A stretch of DNA of 64,000 bases from assembly GCF_020215645.1 (NCBI RefSeq), contig NZ_CP084058.1, positions 9,920,001 through 9,984,000 of the forward strand. Direction: 5' to 3'. The stretch's first letter is position 1. Each line of letters begins with the position of its first letter. This DNA comes from Nonomuraea gerenzanensis. GTDB lineage: Bacteria; Actinomycetota; Actinomycetes; Streptosporangiales; Streptosporangiaceae. Both the position numbers and the translations under genes were made by a program. Of the stretch, positions 1-7,809 are shown piece by piece. The notes beneath the pieces are model-generated. The model made no database searches, had not been told where the DNA came from, and saw nothing but the letters and a program-made list of their open reading frames with translations.

Positions 1-1892
1 TCACGGAACGCGATAGCCGCGAGGTCCGCATCGCCGTTCAGCGTCCGGAACTTGGCCAGCGAGGTGTTGAGGGCGTTGACCTTGCCGGTGGCCCGGTCGG
101 CGGCGGTGCCCACCCCGTTCACGCTGCCTGCGACGGCCTGGCCGCTGGACGCCACCGAGGGCGCGGCGGCGATCAGCCGTTGGTACGCCTCGCGCGCCTC
201 GGCCAGCTCGGTGTTGGACCCGGCCACGGTGTCCTGCACGAGCTTGGCCGTGCCGGACAGCGTCTTCCACTGCGAGTTGACGCTCGCACCACGGCCACCA
301 ACGGCCTGCGTCACCGTGGCGTTCTCGGCCAGCTTGGCGTTGACCTGCGCGATAGCGTCCCGGTTGCCGAGCGCGGCATCGGTGACCAGCGACAGGTTGA
401 TGCCGAGCTGTTGCGCCGCCTTGTAGACGCCCTCGGTCTCCAACCGGTTCTTGATGTTGGCCACGGCTTGGTCGTCGAGCGCGCCCTTGTTCCGCATGAG
501 GGCGTCGGTCAGGTCTTGGACCCGGCGTTCCGCCTCGTCGTTGCGGGTGGCGAAGATACCGAGGACCGCAGCGCCGCCGGCCAGGGCGATGCCCCACGGG
601 CCGGTGAGCATGCCGACCATGCCGGACAGGACGCCGCGCATCTTCCCGCCTGCGCCCTGCATGCCGGACAGCCGGTCGCGGAAGCGCTGCACCGGCCCGT
701 CCGCGCTGGTCACGGCGCCGATGAACGACCCGACCCCGGACACGAGCGGGCCTAGCTTGCTGGTCAGCGTGCCGACCACGACGGCGAACGCGAGCGATTG
801 GATGGCGCCCTCGCGCAGCGGCTCGGGCAGGCCGTTGATGAGCTTGACCACCGCGCCGAGCGGGCCGAGCAGCAGCGGCAGCACCTCGACCACGGCCGAG
901 GCGGCATCGTGCAGCAGCTTGAACGTGGCGGCGGCCTGCTCTTGCCCTTGCGCCGAGCGCGACCAGGCGGCGAACTTGGCCGTGCCCGACTCCAGCGTGT
1001 CGAGCAGCCCATCGGCGGTGAACTTCGCTTGCGAGAACATGCCGACCAGGCCCTTGACGACGTTGCCGCCAATCCGGCCGAGCTGCGCGAGCACGTCCCC
1101 GGCCTTGGTGACGGTGCGCTCCAGCTTGGCCGCGCCCTGCTCGGAGGTGAGGAACGCCGCCGCGGCCTTGGCCCCGTTGGTCGCCCACGCCGCCATGCGC
1201 TCGGCGAGAGGCAGGCTCTTGACCGTGAGCTGCGTGATGACCTGTAGGGCGGGCCGGGTGGCGCCGGCCAGGGTGCCCATGATGCGGCTCGTCGAGGCGA
1301 ACGTGGCGTTGACCGCGCCCTTGGCCAGCGGCGTGCCCGCGAAGCGGATCGCTTCCTTGGCCCCGGCGTTGAGACCGGCGGCGACGTCGGTCATGCCGGT
1401 CTTGATCTCGGGCAGCAGTGAGCGGGCGACCGGCGCCATCTCGGCGGCCAGGTCGGCGAACAGCTCGTCCTGGACGGCCCGCTGTACGCCGTCGAACTCC
1501 TTCTTGAGCGCGGCGGTCTCGCGCACGAACTTGCGGGCGTTGGGCGAGAGCTTCTCCAACGCCTCGTCGAGCTTCTTCGCGTCGCCCTCGGCTACGGCCG
1601 ACATGGCGTCGCCGACCCCGATCAGGCCGACCTTGAGCACGCCCGTGGCGACCTTGGTAGCGACCATCGCGGCGGGCATCGCGGCCACGGCGGCGGCGGC
1701 CGGGGCGACGGCCGCACCGAGGGCGGTCGCGCTGCCCGCCAGTGCGGCCAGGCCGAGACCCGCGCCCGAGACCTTCCGGACGCGCTGCATCCGGGACTCG
1801 ACCTTGTCCAGCTCGCCGCCCACCCGCTTGAGCGCGGGCGAGACGCGCTCGCGAGCGAAGATGGTGAACCCGAGGGCGGTCGTGTTGGCCAC
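1..1892 (-). CDS. Phage tail tape measure protein (C-terminus cut by window edge)
   Basis: Structural protein that sets siphovirus tail length and lines the tail tube. The frame opens with GTG at 1892 behind a GGGGGTGAG ribosome site, reads VANTTALGFTIFARERV, and stays open to the left edge (at least 630 residues), so the C-terminus is outside the window. Residues about 45-75 form an Ala-rich hydrophobic stretch; further hydrophobic segments near residue 440 alternate with long helical Ala/Lys/Glu regions, as usual for tape measure proteins. It lies 18 nt after the frameshifted tail chaperone stop, the canonical position. A competing long minus-strand frame (1-1911) is Arg/Gly-rich noise. Family call is from composition and position, with no sequence search. 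Confidence 0.88.
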   Translation of the reverse strand, partial: MANTTALGFTIFARERVSPALKRVGGELDKVESRMQRVRKVSGAGLGLAALAGSATALGAAVAPAAAAVAAMPAAMVATKVATGVLKVGLIGVGDAMSAVAEGDAKKLDEALEKLSPNARKFVRETAALKKEFDGVQRAVQDELFADLAAEMAPVARSLLPEIKTGMTDVAAGLNAGAKEAIRFAGTPLAKGAVNATFASTSRIMGTLAGATRPALQVITQLTVKSLPLAERMAAWATNGAKAAAAFLTSEQGAAKLERTVTKAGDVLAQLGRIGGNVVKGLVGMFSQAKFTADGLLDTLESGTAKFAAWSRSAQGQEQAAATFKLLHDAASAVVEVLPLLLGPLGAVVKLINGLPEPLREGAIQSLAFAVVVGTLTSKLGPLVSGVGSFIGAVTSADGPVQRFRDRLSGMQGAGGKMRGVLSGMVGMLTGPWGIALAGGAAVLGIFATRNDEAERRVQDLTDALMRNKGALDDQAVANIKNRLETEGVYKAAQQLGINLSLVTDAALGNRDAIAQVNAKLAENATVTQAVGGRGASVNSQWKTLSGTAKLVQDTVAGSNTELAEAREAYQRLIAAAPSVASSGQAVAGSVNGVGTAADRATGKVNALNTSLAKFRTLNGDADLAAIAFR

Positions 1893-1910
1893 AGCTCACC
1901 CCCGGGGGCA

Positions 1911-2527
1911 CTAGTCATCGAACGGTCGCGGGAGAGGCTCGGGCCGAGGCGGTTCCGGGCCACGCCCTCGATGCGCCGAGGCGAACAGCCAGTTGGCTTG
2001 CGCGATCAGGTCGCGCACCTGCGCGAGCAGCTCGGTCTGCGTGGACCATGCGGCCCGGTCCTCGCCGAGGTCGGCGGTCACCGTGGCGGACTCCCGAGGG
2101 AGCCGCGAGACGAGCACCCACAGCCGCCGCCACGACATGCGGCCCGCCCAGAACTCGGCGAGTTGGTCAGCGTCGCGCGGGTAGTAGCGGGCAAGGTCCG
2201 CCTCGACCTCGTCCTTGTACTCGACCAGCAGGCGGGCGAGCCCTACGAGCTTTTTGGGTCAAGGCCCGCGATGGCCTCGAACAGCTTGGTCTGCAGGTCG
2301 TCCCACTCCTCCGGGGACAGGTCGAGGTCCTCGAACGCCTCGATCTCCTGCTCGGTGAAGACGACGTCCAGCGCGCCGATCATGTCGTTCTGGCCGAGGC
2401 GGCGAGCCATCTTTCCGCGCTTGATCCGCTTGGGGATCACGAGGCGAAGGGACTGCCCGTCCTCGCCCGCCCACTCGAACACGCGCGTGGGCTCGATCTT
2501 GTCCTCGGTCTGCGTCCTGGTAGCCAT
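1911..2527 (-). CDS. Tail assembly chaperone, -1 frameshift product (gpGT-like)
   Basis: Predicted 205-residue fusion made when ribosomes slip back one base on CCCAAAA (2258-2252). The first part is the 94-residue chaperone starting at 2527. After the slip, translation reads KLVGLARLLVEYKDEVEADL and runs on through WAGRMSWRRLWVLVSRLP to the TAG at 1911. The downstream frame is open without needing its own start, although an internal ATG at 2138 exists. In siphoviruses the G and GT forms coat the tape measure before the tube polymerises. The overlap layout, heptamer and position just before the tape measure gene all agree. Slippage itself is inferred. Confidence 0.85.
2243..2527 (-). CDS. Tail assembly chaperone, short form (gpG-like)
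   Basis: 94-residue acidic protein starting MATRTQTEDKIEPTRV, preceded by GAGGAG seven bases before ATG. A longer frame begins at 2758 but its first 77 codons lie inside the upstream gene and lack coding character. The C-terminus EEWDDLQTKLFEAIAGLD is typical of the acidic helical end of gpG-like chaperones. It ends at TAG 2243 just after the slippery site. Together with the frameshift product it should act as a tail assembly chaperone in the cytoplasm during late infection. Confidence 0.85.
   Translation of the reverse strand: MATRTQTEDKIEPTRVFEWAGEDGQSLRLVIPKRIKRGKMARRLGQNDMIGALDVVFTEQEIEAFEDLDLSPEEWDDLQTKLFEAIAGLDPKSS
2252..2258 (-). promoter_or_regulatory. Programmed -1 ribosomal frameshift slippery site
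   Basis: On the minus strand the zero frame reads GAC CCA AAA AGC TCG TAG. The heptamer C CCA AAA fits the X XXY YYZ rule exactly and sits four codons before the zero-frame stop. Slipping one base back continues as AAG CTC GTA GGG into the open chaperone frame. Confidence 0.85.
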
Positions 2528-2568
2528 GCGGGTCTCCTCAATCTGTGCCTGCGGGTCTGAGGTGGTAC

Positions 2569-2603
2569 GAGACGGCCGGTAGACCCGCATCCCCGGCCGT
2601 CTC
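2569..2603 (-). other. Stem-loop between gp10-like gene and tail chaperones
   Basis: Perfect 11-bp arms GAGACGGCCGG (2569-2579) and CCGGCCGTCTC (2593-2603) with a 13-nt loop, in the 80-bp gap before the chaperone gene. No T-run follows on the minus strand, so it is more likely an RNA processing or mRNA-stability element than a full terminator. Confidence 0.55.
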
Positions 2604-2607
2604 GCGC

Positions 2608-3081
2608 TCATTGGGCGATCCGGGCCGCCACGCGGTCCATCGCCTGCTTCATCTCCTCGCGCGCCTTGGGCGCGGTCTTGGCGATGGTCTGGCGGAACCA
2701 CGGGTGACCGGGCTGCGTCACCCACCGCTCGCGGTTGCCGAACACGGGGTGCCGCCACCCCTTGGCGGTGTCGAACCCGCGCGGCAGCATCTCCAGCCCG
2801 GACGGCATGCGGGTCACGATCCGCACCCGGCGGGCGTCCGCCTGGATACCGACGCCGCGCGCCATCCGCCGGCGTAGCCCGGTCGAGCGCGGGCCCTTCA
2901 CGGGGATGGCGCGGGCGGCGAGCTTGGCGGCGTTCCGGCCGGGCTTGGCGGCCTCGCGCACCGCCTTGCGCAGCTCACGGGCGAGGTCCTTCTCACCGGC
3001 GTGCCGCAGGCGGCGGTTGACGTCCTTCCACTCCCGGCCGAACTGGAACGCCACTTCCCACTGCGACCGCTCGGCGGCCAT
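2608..3081 (-). CDS. HK97 gp10-like / tail completion protein
   Basis: 157 residues from ATG 3081 (MAAERSQWEVAFQFGREWKD), overlapping the stop of the upstream tail protein as ATGA, so the two are translationally coupled. Very basic, with repeated Arg/Lys and the segment RHAGEKDLARELRKAVREAA, resembling HK97 gp10-type neck/tail proteins. The longer frame from 3183 only adds a shadow of the upstream gene. It would act at the head-tail joint or tail end. The family assignment rests on general features and gene order and is tentative. Confidence 0.55.
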   Translation of the reverse strand: MAAERSQWEVAFQFGREWKDVNRRLRHAGEKDLARELRKAVREAAKPGRNAAKLAARAIPVKGPRSTGLRRRMARGVGIQADARRVRIVTRMPSGLEMLPRGFDTAKGWRHPVFGNRERWVTQPGHPWFRQTIAKTAPKAREEMKQAMDRVAARIAQ

Positions 3082-3512
3082 CAGGCGTAGGTGCCGCGCG
3101 TGACGACGCCGTCCACCTGGAACTCGGCCGAGAACGACACCTTGTCCGACACGCTCGACTCGGCGGTGTAGGAGGTGATCCACGCCTCGCCGCTGTACTT
3201 GACCTTGCCCGAGGTGTTGCCCTCGGGGCCGTACTCGAACGTCGCCGTGGCGCTCTGGCCGGTCATCAGCGCGCCGAGCACGGCGTCCGGGCCGGTCGTC
3301 ACGGTCGAGTCGAAGTGACCCGAGATCGAGAACGTGGCGTTGACCAGGCCCGGGATGTTCTTCACACCCTCGTCGCCGAACGCGGTCACCTCGGACAGGT
3401 CCCTCGACCCGGGCAGGCCGGAGACGTTGTCAACGTACTGGGACAGGGTGCGGAGCGTGCCGCCGGTGTCATCGACAGCGAACGCGCTGTCCTTACCGTG
3501 TGTGAAAGCCAT
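3081..3512 (-). CDS. Second tail-tube-type protein (paralogue of 3579-4298)
   Basis: 143 residues, ATG 3512 preceded by GGAGGG. It opens MAFTHGKDSAFAVDD and shares a layout with the next tail protein upstream: MAF-H-K start, NIPGLVNATFSISGHFD against FIPGLRAGSINVTGLFD, and SYTAESSVSDKVSFSAEF against SYTVESSVSDTVSLTVET. Both are therefore tail-tube-like beta-rich proteins. This one lacks the long C-terminal extension. Either one may be the true tube subunit and the other a decoration or minor tail protein. An intrinsic terminator (3533-3557) separates them, implying different expression levels. Confidence 0.7.
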   Translation of the reverse strand: MAFTHGKDSAFAVDDTGGTLRTLSQYVDNVSGLPGSRDLSEVTAFGDEGVKNIPGLVNATFSISGHFDSTVTTGPDAVLGALMTGQSATATFEYGPEGNTSGKVKYSGEAWITSYTAESSVSDKVSFSAEFQVDGVVTRGTYA

Positions 3513-3532
3513 GTCGTCGCCCTCCAGGCATG

Positions 3533-3557
3533 AAAAAACCCGGCGACGTGGCCGGGT
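3533..3557 (-). terminator. Intrinsic terminator inside the late operon
   Basis: On the minus strand ACCCGGC, a 6-nt loop and GCCGGGT are followed directly by a run of six T. It lies between the upstream tail protein stop (3579) and the next tail gene start (3512), so it probably lowers transcription of the downstream tail genes rather than ending the operon. Confidence 0.8.
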
Positions 3558-3578
3558 GGCTGTGCGGAAGAGGTGGAG

Positions 3579-4298
3579 CTATCGGCGGGCGAACGCCGCC
3601 GCGTAGGTGAAGCTCGGCGTGGTGCCGCTGATGGTGTGGGTCTCGCGCACGTACCGGTTGACCGTGCCGGCCACGGTGCGGCGCTGGGAGCCTGCGGCGG
3701 TCGCCGCGCTGAAGGTGATCAGGTCCACGAACGTGTTGCCGTCCACGCTGTGCTGCACCTTCACGGTCAGCGAGGGAGTGGTGCCCGAGGCGGCGGTCAC
3801 GTGCAGGGAGGCGACGCCGCCGTTGAGCGAGGATGCGCCGTTGTCCACCGACGTGGCGGTGTTGCCGGTCGCGGTCTCGGCGGTGTGGGCGTGCACGACC
3901 CGGCCATGGTCCACGCCGTCGTTGGGCGTGGTCTCCACGGTCAGGCTCACCGTGTCCGACACCGACGACTCGACGGTGTACGAGGACAGATTCGAGGTGG
4001 CGATGAACGCGGGCTTGCCGATCGTGAACCCGTCCGGGAGCACGGTGGTCAGCAGCCCATCGAGCGCGCCATCGGTGGCCTGAATCGTCTCGTCGATGTC
4101 GCCGTCCTCGCCGTCGAACAGGCCGGTGACGTTGATGCTGCCCGCGCGCAGGCCCGGGATGAACCGGGCCCCGTCGTCGAGCAGCGTCGTCGTCTCGCCG
4201 AGGTTGCGCTCACCGGCGACGGTCCATCCGTTGATCCGGCCGGACAGGTGCTTGTCATTGACCAGCACCCGGCCCTGCTTGCTGTGTACGAACGCCAT
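3579..4298 (-). CDS. Major tail (tube) protein with C-terminal beta domain
   Basis: 239 residues, ATG 4298 with a strong GGAGGTGA site. The N-terminal about 130 residues (MAFVHSKQGRVLVNDKHLSG to TPNDGVDHGRVV) match the downstream paralogue. The remaining about 110 residues, rich in Thr/Ser/Val (TATSVDNGASSLNGGVASLH, PSLTVKVQHSVDGNTFVDLI), look like an added beta-sandwich such as the Ig-like domains on some tail tubes. Placed between the tail terminator and the chaperones, in the canonical slot. It is followed by a terminator, as often seen after highly expressed structural genes. Confidence 0.75.
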   Translation of the reverse strand: MAFVHSKQGRVLVNDKHLSGRINGWTVAGERNLGETTTLLDDGARFIPGLRAGSINVTGLFDGEDGDIDETIQATDGALDGLLTTVLPDGFTIGKPAFIATSNLSSYTVESSVSDTVSLTVETTPNDGVDHGRVVHAHTAETATGNTATSVDNGASSLNGGVASLHVTAASGTTPSLTVKVQHSVDGNTFVDLITFSAATAAGSQRRTVAGTVNRYVRETHTISGTTPSFTYAAAFARR

Positions 4299-4455
4299 CG
4301 TCGGTCACCTCCTCGATCGCGCCCTGCTCCAGCAGCCACGCCACGCTCGTCTTGGGTAGGTCCTCGACTACCTCGCCCGGTTCGGCGCGGCGCTCGCCGC
4401 CGCGGCCTCGGGCCGGGTAGTCGAGACCGGCCAGCACCCGGTATTGCTTGGCCAC
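4255..4455 (-). CDS. Small phage structural-region protein, unknown function
   Basis: 66 residues if started at GTG 4455 (VAKQYRVLAGLDYPARGRGG), chosen because AGGAGG lies six bases upstream; the longer frame from 4488 has no such site. The middle EPGEVVEDLPKTSVAWLLEQGAIEEV resembles small phage proteins that accompany neck or tail genes. Its end overlaps the major tail gene start by 44 nt, in another frame. No firm function. Confidence 0.6.
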   Translation of the reverse strand: MAKQYRVLAGLDYPARGRGGERRAEPGEVVEDLPKTSVAWLLEQGAIEEVTDDGVRTQQAGPGAGQ

Positions 4456-4571
4456 CACGTCCTCCTCGGAACGCTCAATGAAATACACGCGCCGATCGCC
4501 GCATCATTTGCGGTGATATCAAGCGTTGCTTCTGCCGAGTTCGCTTACCCTCGCGTGACTAATCCCTTACC

Positions 4572-4577
4572 TATAGT
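4572..4577 (+). promoter_or_regulatory. Candidate -10 box for secreted moron
   Basis: TATAGT, 67 nt upstream of the start at 4644, in a noticeably AT-richer stretch (4500-4640) of this GC-rich phage. The other two secreted morons carry GATAGT at 36-39 nt from their starts. Confidence 0.35.
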
Positions 4578-4643
4578 GACGCTAAGTAGCGTGATCGCTA
4601 CTCTCCGTTGTGATCATCGGGACAACATCAGGAAGGGACCACG

Positions 4644-5039
4644 ATGTTCACCAAGTCCGCAGGACTTCGCCTGCTCACTGGCGCAGCCCTCGCTGCCGCC
4701 GCCCTCACTCTCTCCACCGGCACGGCCCACGCCATCGACTCCCCCTACGCACAGGCTGCCGCCAAGGTCGACAACACCGGTTCGCTCATCTACGGCAAGA
4801 ACATCGCCGCGGTCAGCAAGCCATCGACCGGCGCCTACTGCGTTCGGGTGACCGATGACGTTGACCTCTCCAAGGCCGTCATCCAGGTAACTCCTGCCTG
4901 GTACCGGGACCGAACGATGACCGTTACCACCGGGAACACCTCATACTGCGGCGATAACTCCAAGACCATCACCGTGAGGTCTTACAGCGCCAAGAACAAC
5001 ACCGACGCAGACGCCTCCTTCTACCTCACCGTCTCCTAA
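4644..5039 (+). CDS. Small secreted protein (phage moron), unknown function
   Basis: 131 residues on the strand opposite to the late operon. Sec signal peptide at about 1-30 (basic MFTKSAGLR, hydrophobic LLTGAALAAAALTL, cleavage after AHA). The mature part is about 100 residues, Thr/Ser/Val-rich, with exactly two cysteines (AYCVRV and SYCGD) that could form a disulfide. Start preceded by GGAAGGGA. It has its own AT-rich upstream region and a perfect terminator hairpin 19 nt after its stop, so it forms an independent transcription unit inserted between structural genes. This is the classic arrangement of a lysogenic-conversion moron. Function unknown. Confidence 0.8.
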   Translation: MFTKSAGLRLLTGAALAAAALTLSTGTAHAIDSPYAQAAAKVDNTGSLIYGKNIAAVSKPSTGAYCVRVTDDVDLSKAVIQVTPAWYRDRTMTVTTGNTSYCGDNSKTITVRSYSAKNNTDADASFYLTVS

Positions 5040-5057
5040 CAGCACCTCTGCCCCCCA

Positions 5058-5085
5058 GAGCCCGCAGGCACTTGCCTGCGGGCTC
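5058..5085. terminator. Bidirectional terminator hairpin
   Basis: Perfect 13-bp arms GAGCCCGCAGGCA (5058-5070) and TGCCTGCGGGCTC (5073-5085) with a 2-nt spacer, just after the moron stop at 5039. Long T-runs are absent, as is common in actinomycetes. It faces the leftward late operon as well. Confidence 0.75.
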
Positions 5086-5114
5086 ACCCGCCTCATGTGG
5101 GTTCAGGGAAACCT

Positions 5115-5540
5115 CTAAGCCGTGATCTCAACGGCGAAATCGACGCCCACATACCGGGCCTCGTCCCGGCCCCACGTCTGCGGGCCGTAGTTGCGGGCCT
5201 CCCGGACGTGCGCGAAGTGCACCAGGTCGCCGAGGGACGGGTCGGCCTCGATGACGGCCTTGATGGACCGATCCCCGGTGCCGTCGAGGTAGGCGTCCAG
5301 TTCTTCCTGGCCCGACCGGTCGTCCGCCATCGACACGAGCAGCGTCACCGTGAACAGGAAGTCGTCGGCACCGCGCGCCATGGTCGAGTCGAACCGGATG
5401 CACGGCTCGCCCTCGAACCCGGGCGTGATGACGGCCACCGGCGGCGTGATGCTCTCGGGCACCTGCGGGTGCACGGTCAGGACCGGGATGGTCCGCAGCC
5501 GCACCGCGAGGCCCTCACGGAGCTGCGCGAGGCTGGCCAT
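5115..5540 (-). CDS. Tail terminator / neck protein
   Basis: 141 residues, ATG 5540 overlapping the upstream stop as ATGA. Starts MASLAQLREGLAVRLRTIPV. The central part alternates beta strands (PPVAVITPGFEGEPCIRFD, FLFTVTLLVSMADDRSGQEE) with a helical end of domain (LDAYLDGTGDRSIKAVIEAD). This fold pattern and size match siphovirus tail-terminator proteins that cap the tube and join it to the head. Order after the connector gene is canonical. A moron interrupts the operon immediately downstream. Confidence 0.65.
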   Translation of the reverse strand: MASLAQLREGLAVRLRTIPVLTVHPQVPESITPPVAVITPGFEGEPCIRFDSTMARGADDFLFTVTLLVSMADDRSGQEELDAYLDGTGDRSIKAVIEADPSLGDLVHFAHVREARNYGPQTWGRDEARYVGVDFAVEITA

Positions 5541-6130
5541 CAGCCGAACCCGGGCAACATGTACGGCTCGATGAGAGCCCGCACGTCAGGGTCAAGGTGA
5601 GGCACGCGCATCAACCCCCATTCAGCGGACCCGGCCACGCCCTCGGGCGAGTCCTTGCGTTTGAACAACCGCCCCGCCTGCAGCAGGGTCGCCTGCACGA
5701 TCTCGTCGGGCACGGCCGGCCACCCCCAGCGGGCGGTGATCCGTACCCGGCCGGTGCCGATGCCCCATGTACCGGTGGCAAGTAGCAGGCCGGTGATGGC
5801 CTGCCCGTTCAACAGGGCGTTGTCGGGCGCGGTCTCGTACGAGGTGACGGGCGACCACGAGCCGGTCGAGCCGGTCTCCACCACGAGGTCGTCGAGACTG
5901 CCGATGTCGTCGATCAGCAGCAGCTCGCCGCACTCGTCGCGGACCACCCGGCCGCGCGGGTTGAACGTGCGCGTGACGGCGGTCGCGTCGAGCCAGAACC
6001 GGCGGCCGGTCTTGGTGTCGATCGCCCTCGACGCCGCCGCGAGCACGTTGCCGAGCAGCGCGTCCCGGTCGTCGTCCTTGATGCCCACCTGCGTCTTGAG
6101 ATCGGCCAGGCTCGCGTATTCGTTGGCCAC
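5540..6130 (-). CDS. Head-tail connector (gp6-like) protein
   Basis: 196 residues from GTG 6130 (VANEYASLADLKTQVGIKDD). The N-terminal ASLADLKTQVGIKDDDRDALLGNVLAAASRAI pattern, with the later TARWGWPAVPDEIVQATLLQA helix, is characteristic of HK97 gp6-type connectors that ring the portal. C-terminal RALIEPYMLP resembles the usual IxxYxR-like end. Ribosome site is weak (GGGCAGG). Located between a small gene after the capsid and the tail terminator, as expected. Confidence 0.75.
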   Translation of the reverse strand: MANEYASLADLKTQVGIKDDDRDALLGNVLAAASRAIDTKTGRRFWLDATAVTRTFNPRGRVVRDECGELLLIDDIGSLDDLVVETGSTGSWSPVTSYETAPDNALLNGQAITGLLLATGTWGIGTGRVRITARWGWPAVPDEIVQATLLQAGRLFKRKDSPEGVAGSAEWGLMRVPHLDPDVRALIEPYMLPGFG

Positions 6131-6143
6131 GGCCTGCCCGCCC

Positions 6144-6362
6144 TTACGTAGTGGCCTTGCGCGCGACTCTACGGCCCTTGGGAGGTGTTGAGCGGTCGCC
6201 CGCCCCTGTGGGCCCTTCAGACGTCTGTGAGTCGTTCTGAGACGTCTTGTAGCCGCGCAGAGACAACTGCTCGTCCACCTGCGCCACCCGGTCGTCGAGG
6301 CCGCGCTGTACGTAACCCTCGCGCTCGCGCAGGAGGGCGGCGATCATCGGGTCTTCTGTCAT
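6144..6362 (-). CDS. Small phage protein after capsid, unknown
   Basis: 72 residues, ATG 6362 preceded by GGGAGTGACG. MTEDPMIAALLREREGYVQR is followed by a predicted helix (GLDDRVAQVDEQLSLRGY) and a Lys/Arg-rich tail (KGRRVARKATT). Small genes of this type often sit between capsid and connector in actinophages. The Arg/Lys tail could bind nucleic acid. A longer frame from 6653 is a shadow of the capsid gene. Confidence 0.6.
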   Translation of the reverse strand: MTEDPMIAALLREREGYVQRGLDDRVAQVDEQLSLRGYKTSQNDSQTSEGPTGAGDRSTPPKGRRVARKATT

Positions 6363-6381
6363 CGTCACTCCCATGCAAGGC

Positions 6382-6411
6382 GCTGGGGCCCGCAGCGACG
6401 CGGACCCCAGC
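6382..6411 (-). other. Stem-loop after the capsid gene
   Basis: GCTGGGG (6382-6388) pairs with CCCCAGC (6405-6411), and inner CCGC/GCGG pairs extend the stem. It begins 10 nt after the capsid stop codon. No T-run follows, so it is a partial terminator or a transcript-stabilising element. Confidence 0.5.
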
Positions 6412-6420
6412 ACGAGCGGA

Positions 6421-7809
6421 TCAGGCGCCGGTGAAGGTCGGCGTGACCAGGCCGGTGCCGCCGATCTTGCGGGCGTGCGGCTGACGCTGGAACGTGAAGG
6501 CGTAGTAGCCGTACACGACCATGAGCACGCCGAGGTTGCCCGCCTTGGGCTGCTCGGCGCGGATGTAGACCGGCGCGTCCGGGTCCTCCCAGAGGTGGCA
6601 CTCCATGCGGTCCACGAGGTAAATCTCGTCCTCGTTGGTGCCCGCACCGGCACCGATCGTGACGTTGTTGTCCACGATCACCGGCGTGCCGTTCGGCAGG
6701 ATGCCACGCACACCCCGGCCGTACGCCTCGGCGTAGTTCGCGCCGAGCGTCTGCGCGATGACGCCCGGCTGAGTGATCAGCGGGTACGAGGTGCCCATCG
6801 CGTTCTGCATCCAGTACCACCGGCGGGAGTGCATCACCGCGAGGTTGTCGCCGGACGCCTGGTCGAGCAGCGCGGACTCGACACCGGCCAGGCCCTCGAT
6901 CACCTTCGGGTACAGCTCGGCGGTGGTCGGGGTGCCGTCCGTGTAGGCGACGGCGGTAGCGACCGCCGACAGGCCCACCGTGGCGACGTTCAGCAGGGTG
7001 GTGTCCAGGCGGGTGCCGTAGGCCCGGAACAGGTCGTCGAGGATGACATCCTCGACGCCGGCGCCGCGCTCGATCGACTGCCGCGAGGCGGTCTGCTGAC
7101 CGGCGGCGGTGCGCACGGGGATCGACAGCGCGGTGTCGTCCATGTCCTGCTCGGCCACCGCCGCGTTCTCCGCAGACTGGTTGTCCACGCTCGACCCGGT
7201 GGTGACCCGCGAGATTTCCACGGTCATGCCCTGCGCGGGCAGGGTGTGCCTGCGGCAGGCGTCGGCGAACGGGCGGTTGGCCTTGGCCTGCGGCGCGTAC
7301 ATGTCGGTGAGGTACTGCGGGATCACCAGGCCACCGAACGCACCGGTGCCGACCGCGCGGAGCTGATCGCCGCGTTCCACCCGCTCCTCCTGCATGTGCC
7401 GGGCCAGACGCGCCTGTGCCTCGTAGTCGCCGAGGAACGCGGCGGCCACGTCGCGCTGAAAGCCAGAGCCCCGCTTGTCGAGGTCCTGCCGATAGATGCG
7501 CTCCTCGGCACCGACCCGGCCCACACGGTCATAGGCGGGCGGCCGGTTGCCGGTCGGAGCGACCCGAGCCGACAGGGCGGCGATCTCCTCCTCGCGGGCC
7601 TGCTCGGCGAGCAGCTCGTCCAGCGCGGTCTGGCGCCGGGTGACCTCGGCGTCGGCGGTGTCCCGGGCGGTGACCTGCGCGGTCACGGCGTCCTCGGTGA
7701 GGCTCGGGTCCTCGCGCAGGGCGAGCAGCGCATCCTGCTCACGCTGCCGCGCGCCGATGGCGGTCTGAAGCGCCTCACGCGCCTGGTTGATCAGATCGTT
7801 GAGCGTCAT
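6421..7809 (-). CDS. HK97-family major capsid protein with fused scaffold (delta) domain
   Basis: 462 residues from ATG 7809 (AGAGGAG upstream); the frame extends to 7971 but lacks coding character there. Residues 1-130 form a coiled-coil delta/scaffold region (MTLNDLINQAREALQTAIGA, EVTRRQTALDELLAEQAREE). The shell domain follows with GAFGGLVIPQYLTDM, the E-loop region, and late motifs VMHSRRWYWMQNAMG and GILPNGTPVIVDNNV typical of the HK97 fold. The delta domain should be removed by the protease encoded upstream. The C-terminus is RKIGGTGLVTPTFTGA. Confidence 0.92.
   Translation of the reverse strand: MTLNDLINQAREALQTAIGARQREQDALLALREDPSLTEDAVTAQVTARDTADAEVTRRQTALDELLAEQAREEEIAALSARVAPTGNRPPAYDRVGRVGAEERIYRQDLDKRGSGFQRDVAAAFLGDYEAQARLARHMQEERVERGDQLRAVGTGAFGGLVIPQYLTDMYAPQAKANRPFADACRRHTLPAQGMTVEISRVTTGSSVDNQSAENAAVAEQDMDDTALSIPVRTAAGQQTASRQSIERGAGVEDVILDDLFRAYGTRLDTTLLNVATVGLSAVATAVAYTDGTPTTAELYPKVIEGLAGVESALLDQASGDNLAVMHSRRWYWMQNAMGTSYPLITQPGVIAQTLGANYAEAYGRGVRGILPNGTPVIVDNNVTIGAGAGTNEDEIYLVDRMECHLWEDPDAPVYIRAEQPKAGNLGVLMVVYGYYAFTFQRQPHARKIGGTGLVTPTFTGA

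Noticed and set aside
1..1911. 636-codon leftward frame starting at GTG 1911
   Set aside because: Arg/Gly-rich composition; the real tape measure frame is offset and begins at GTG 1892 with coherent protein sequence.
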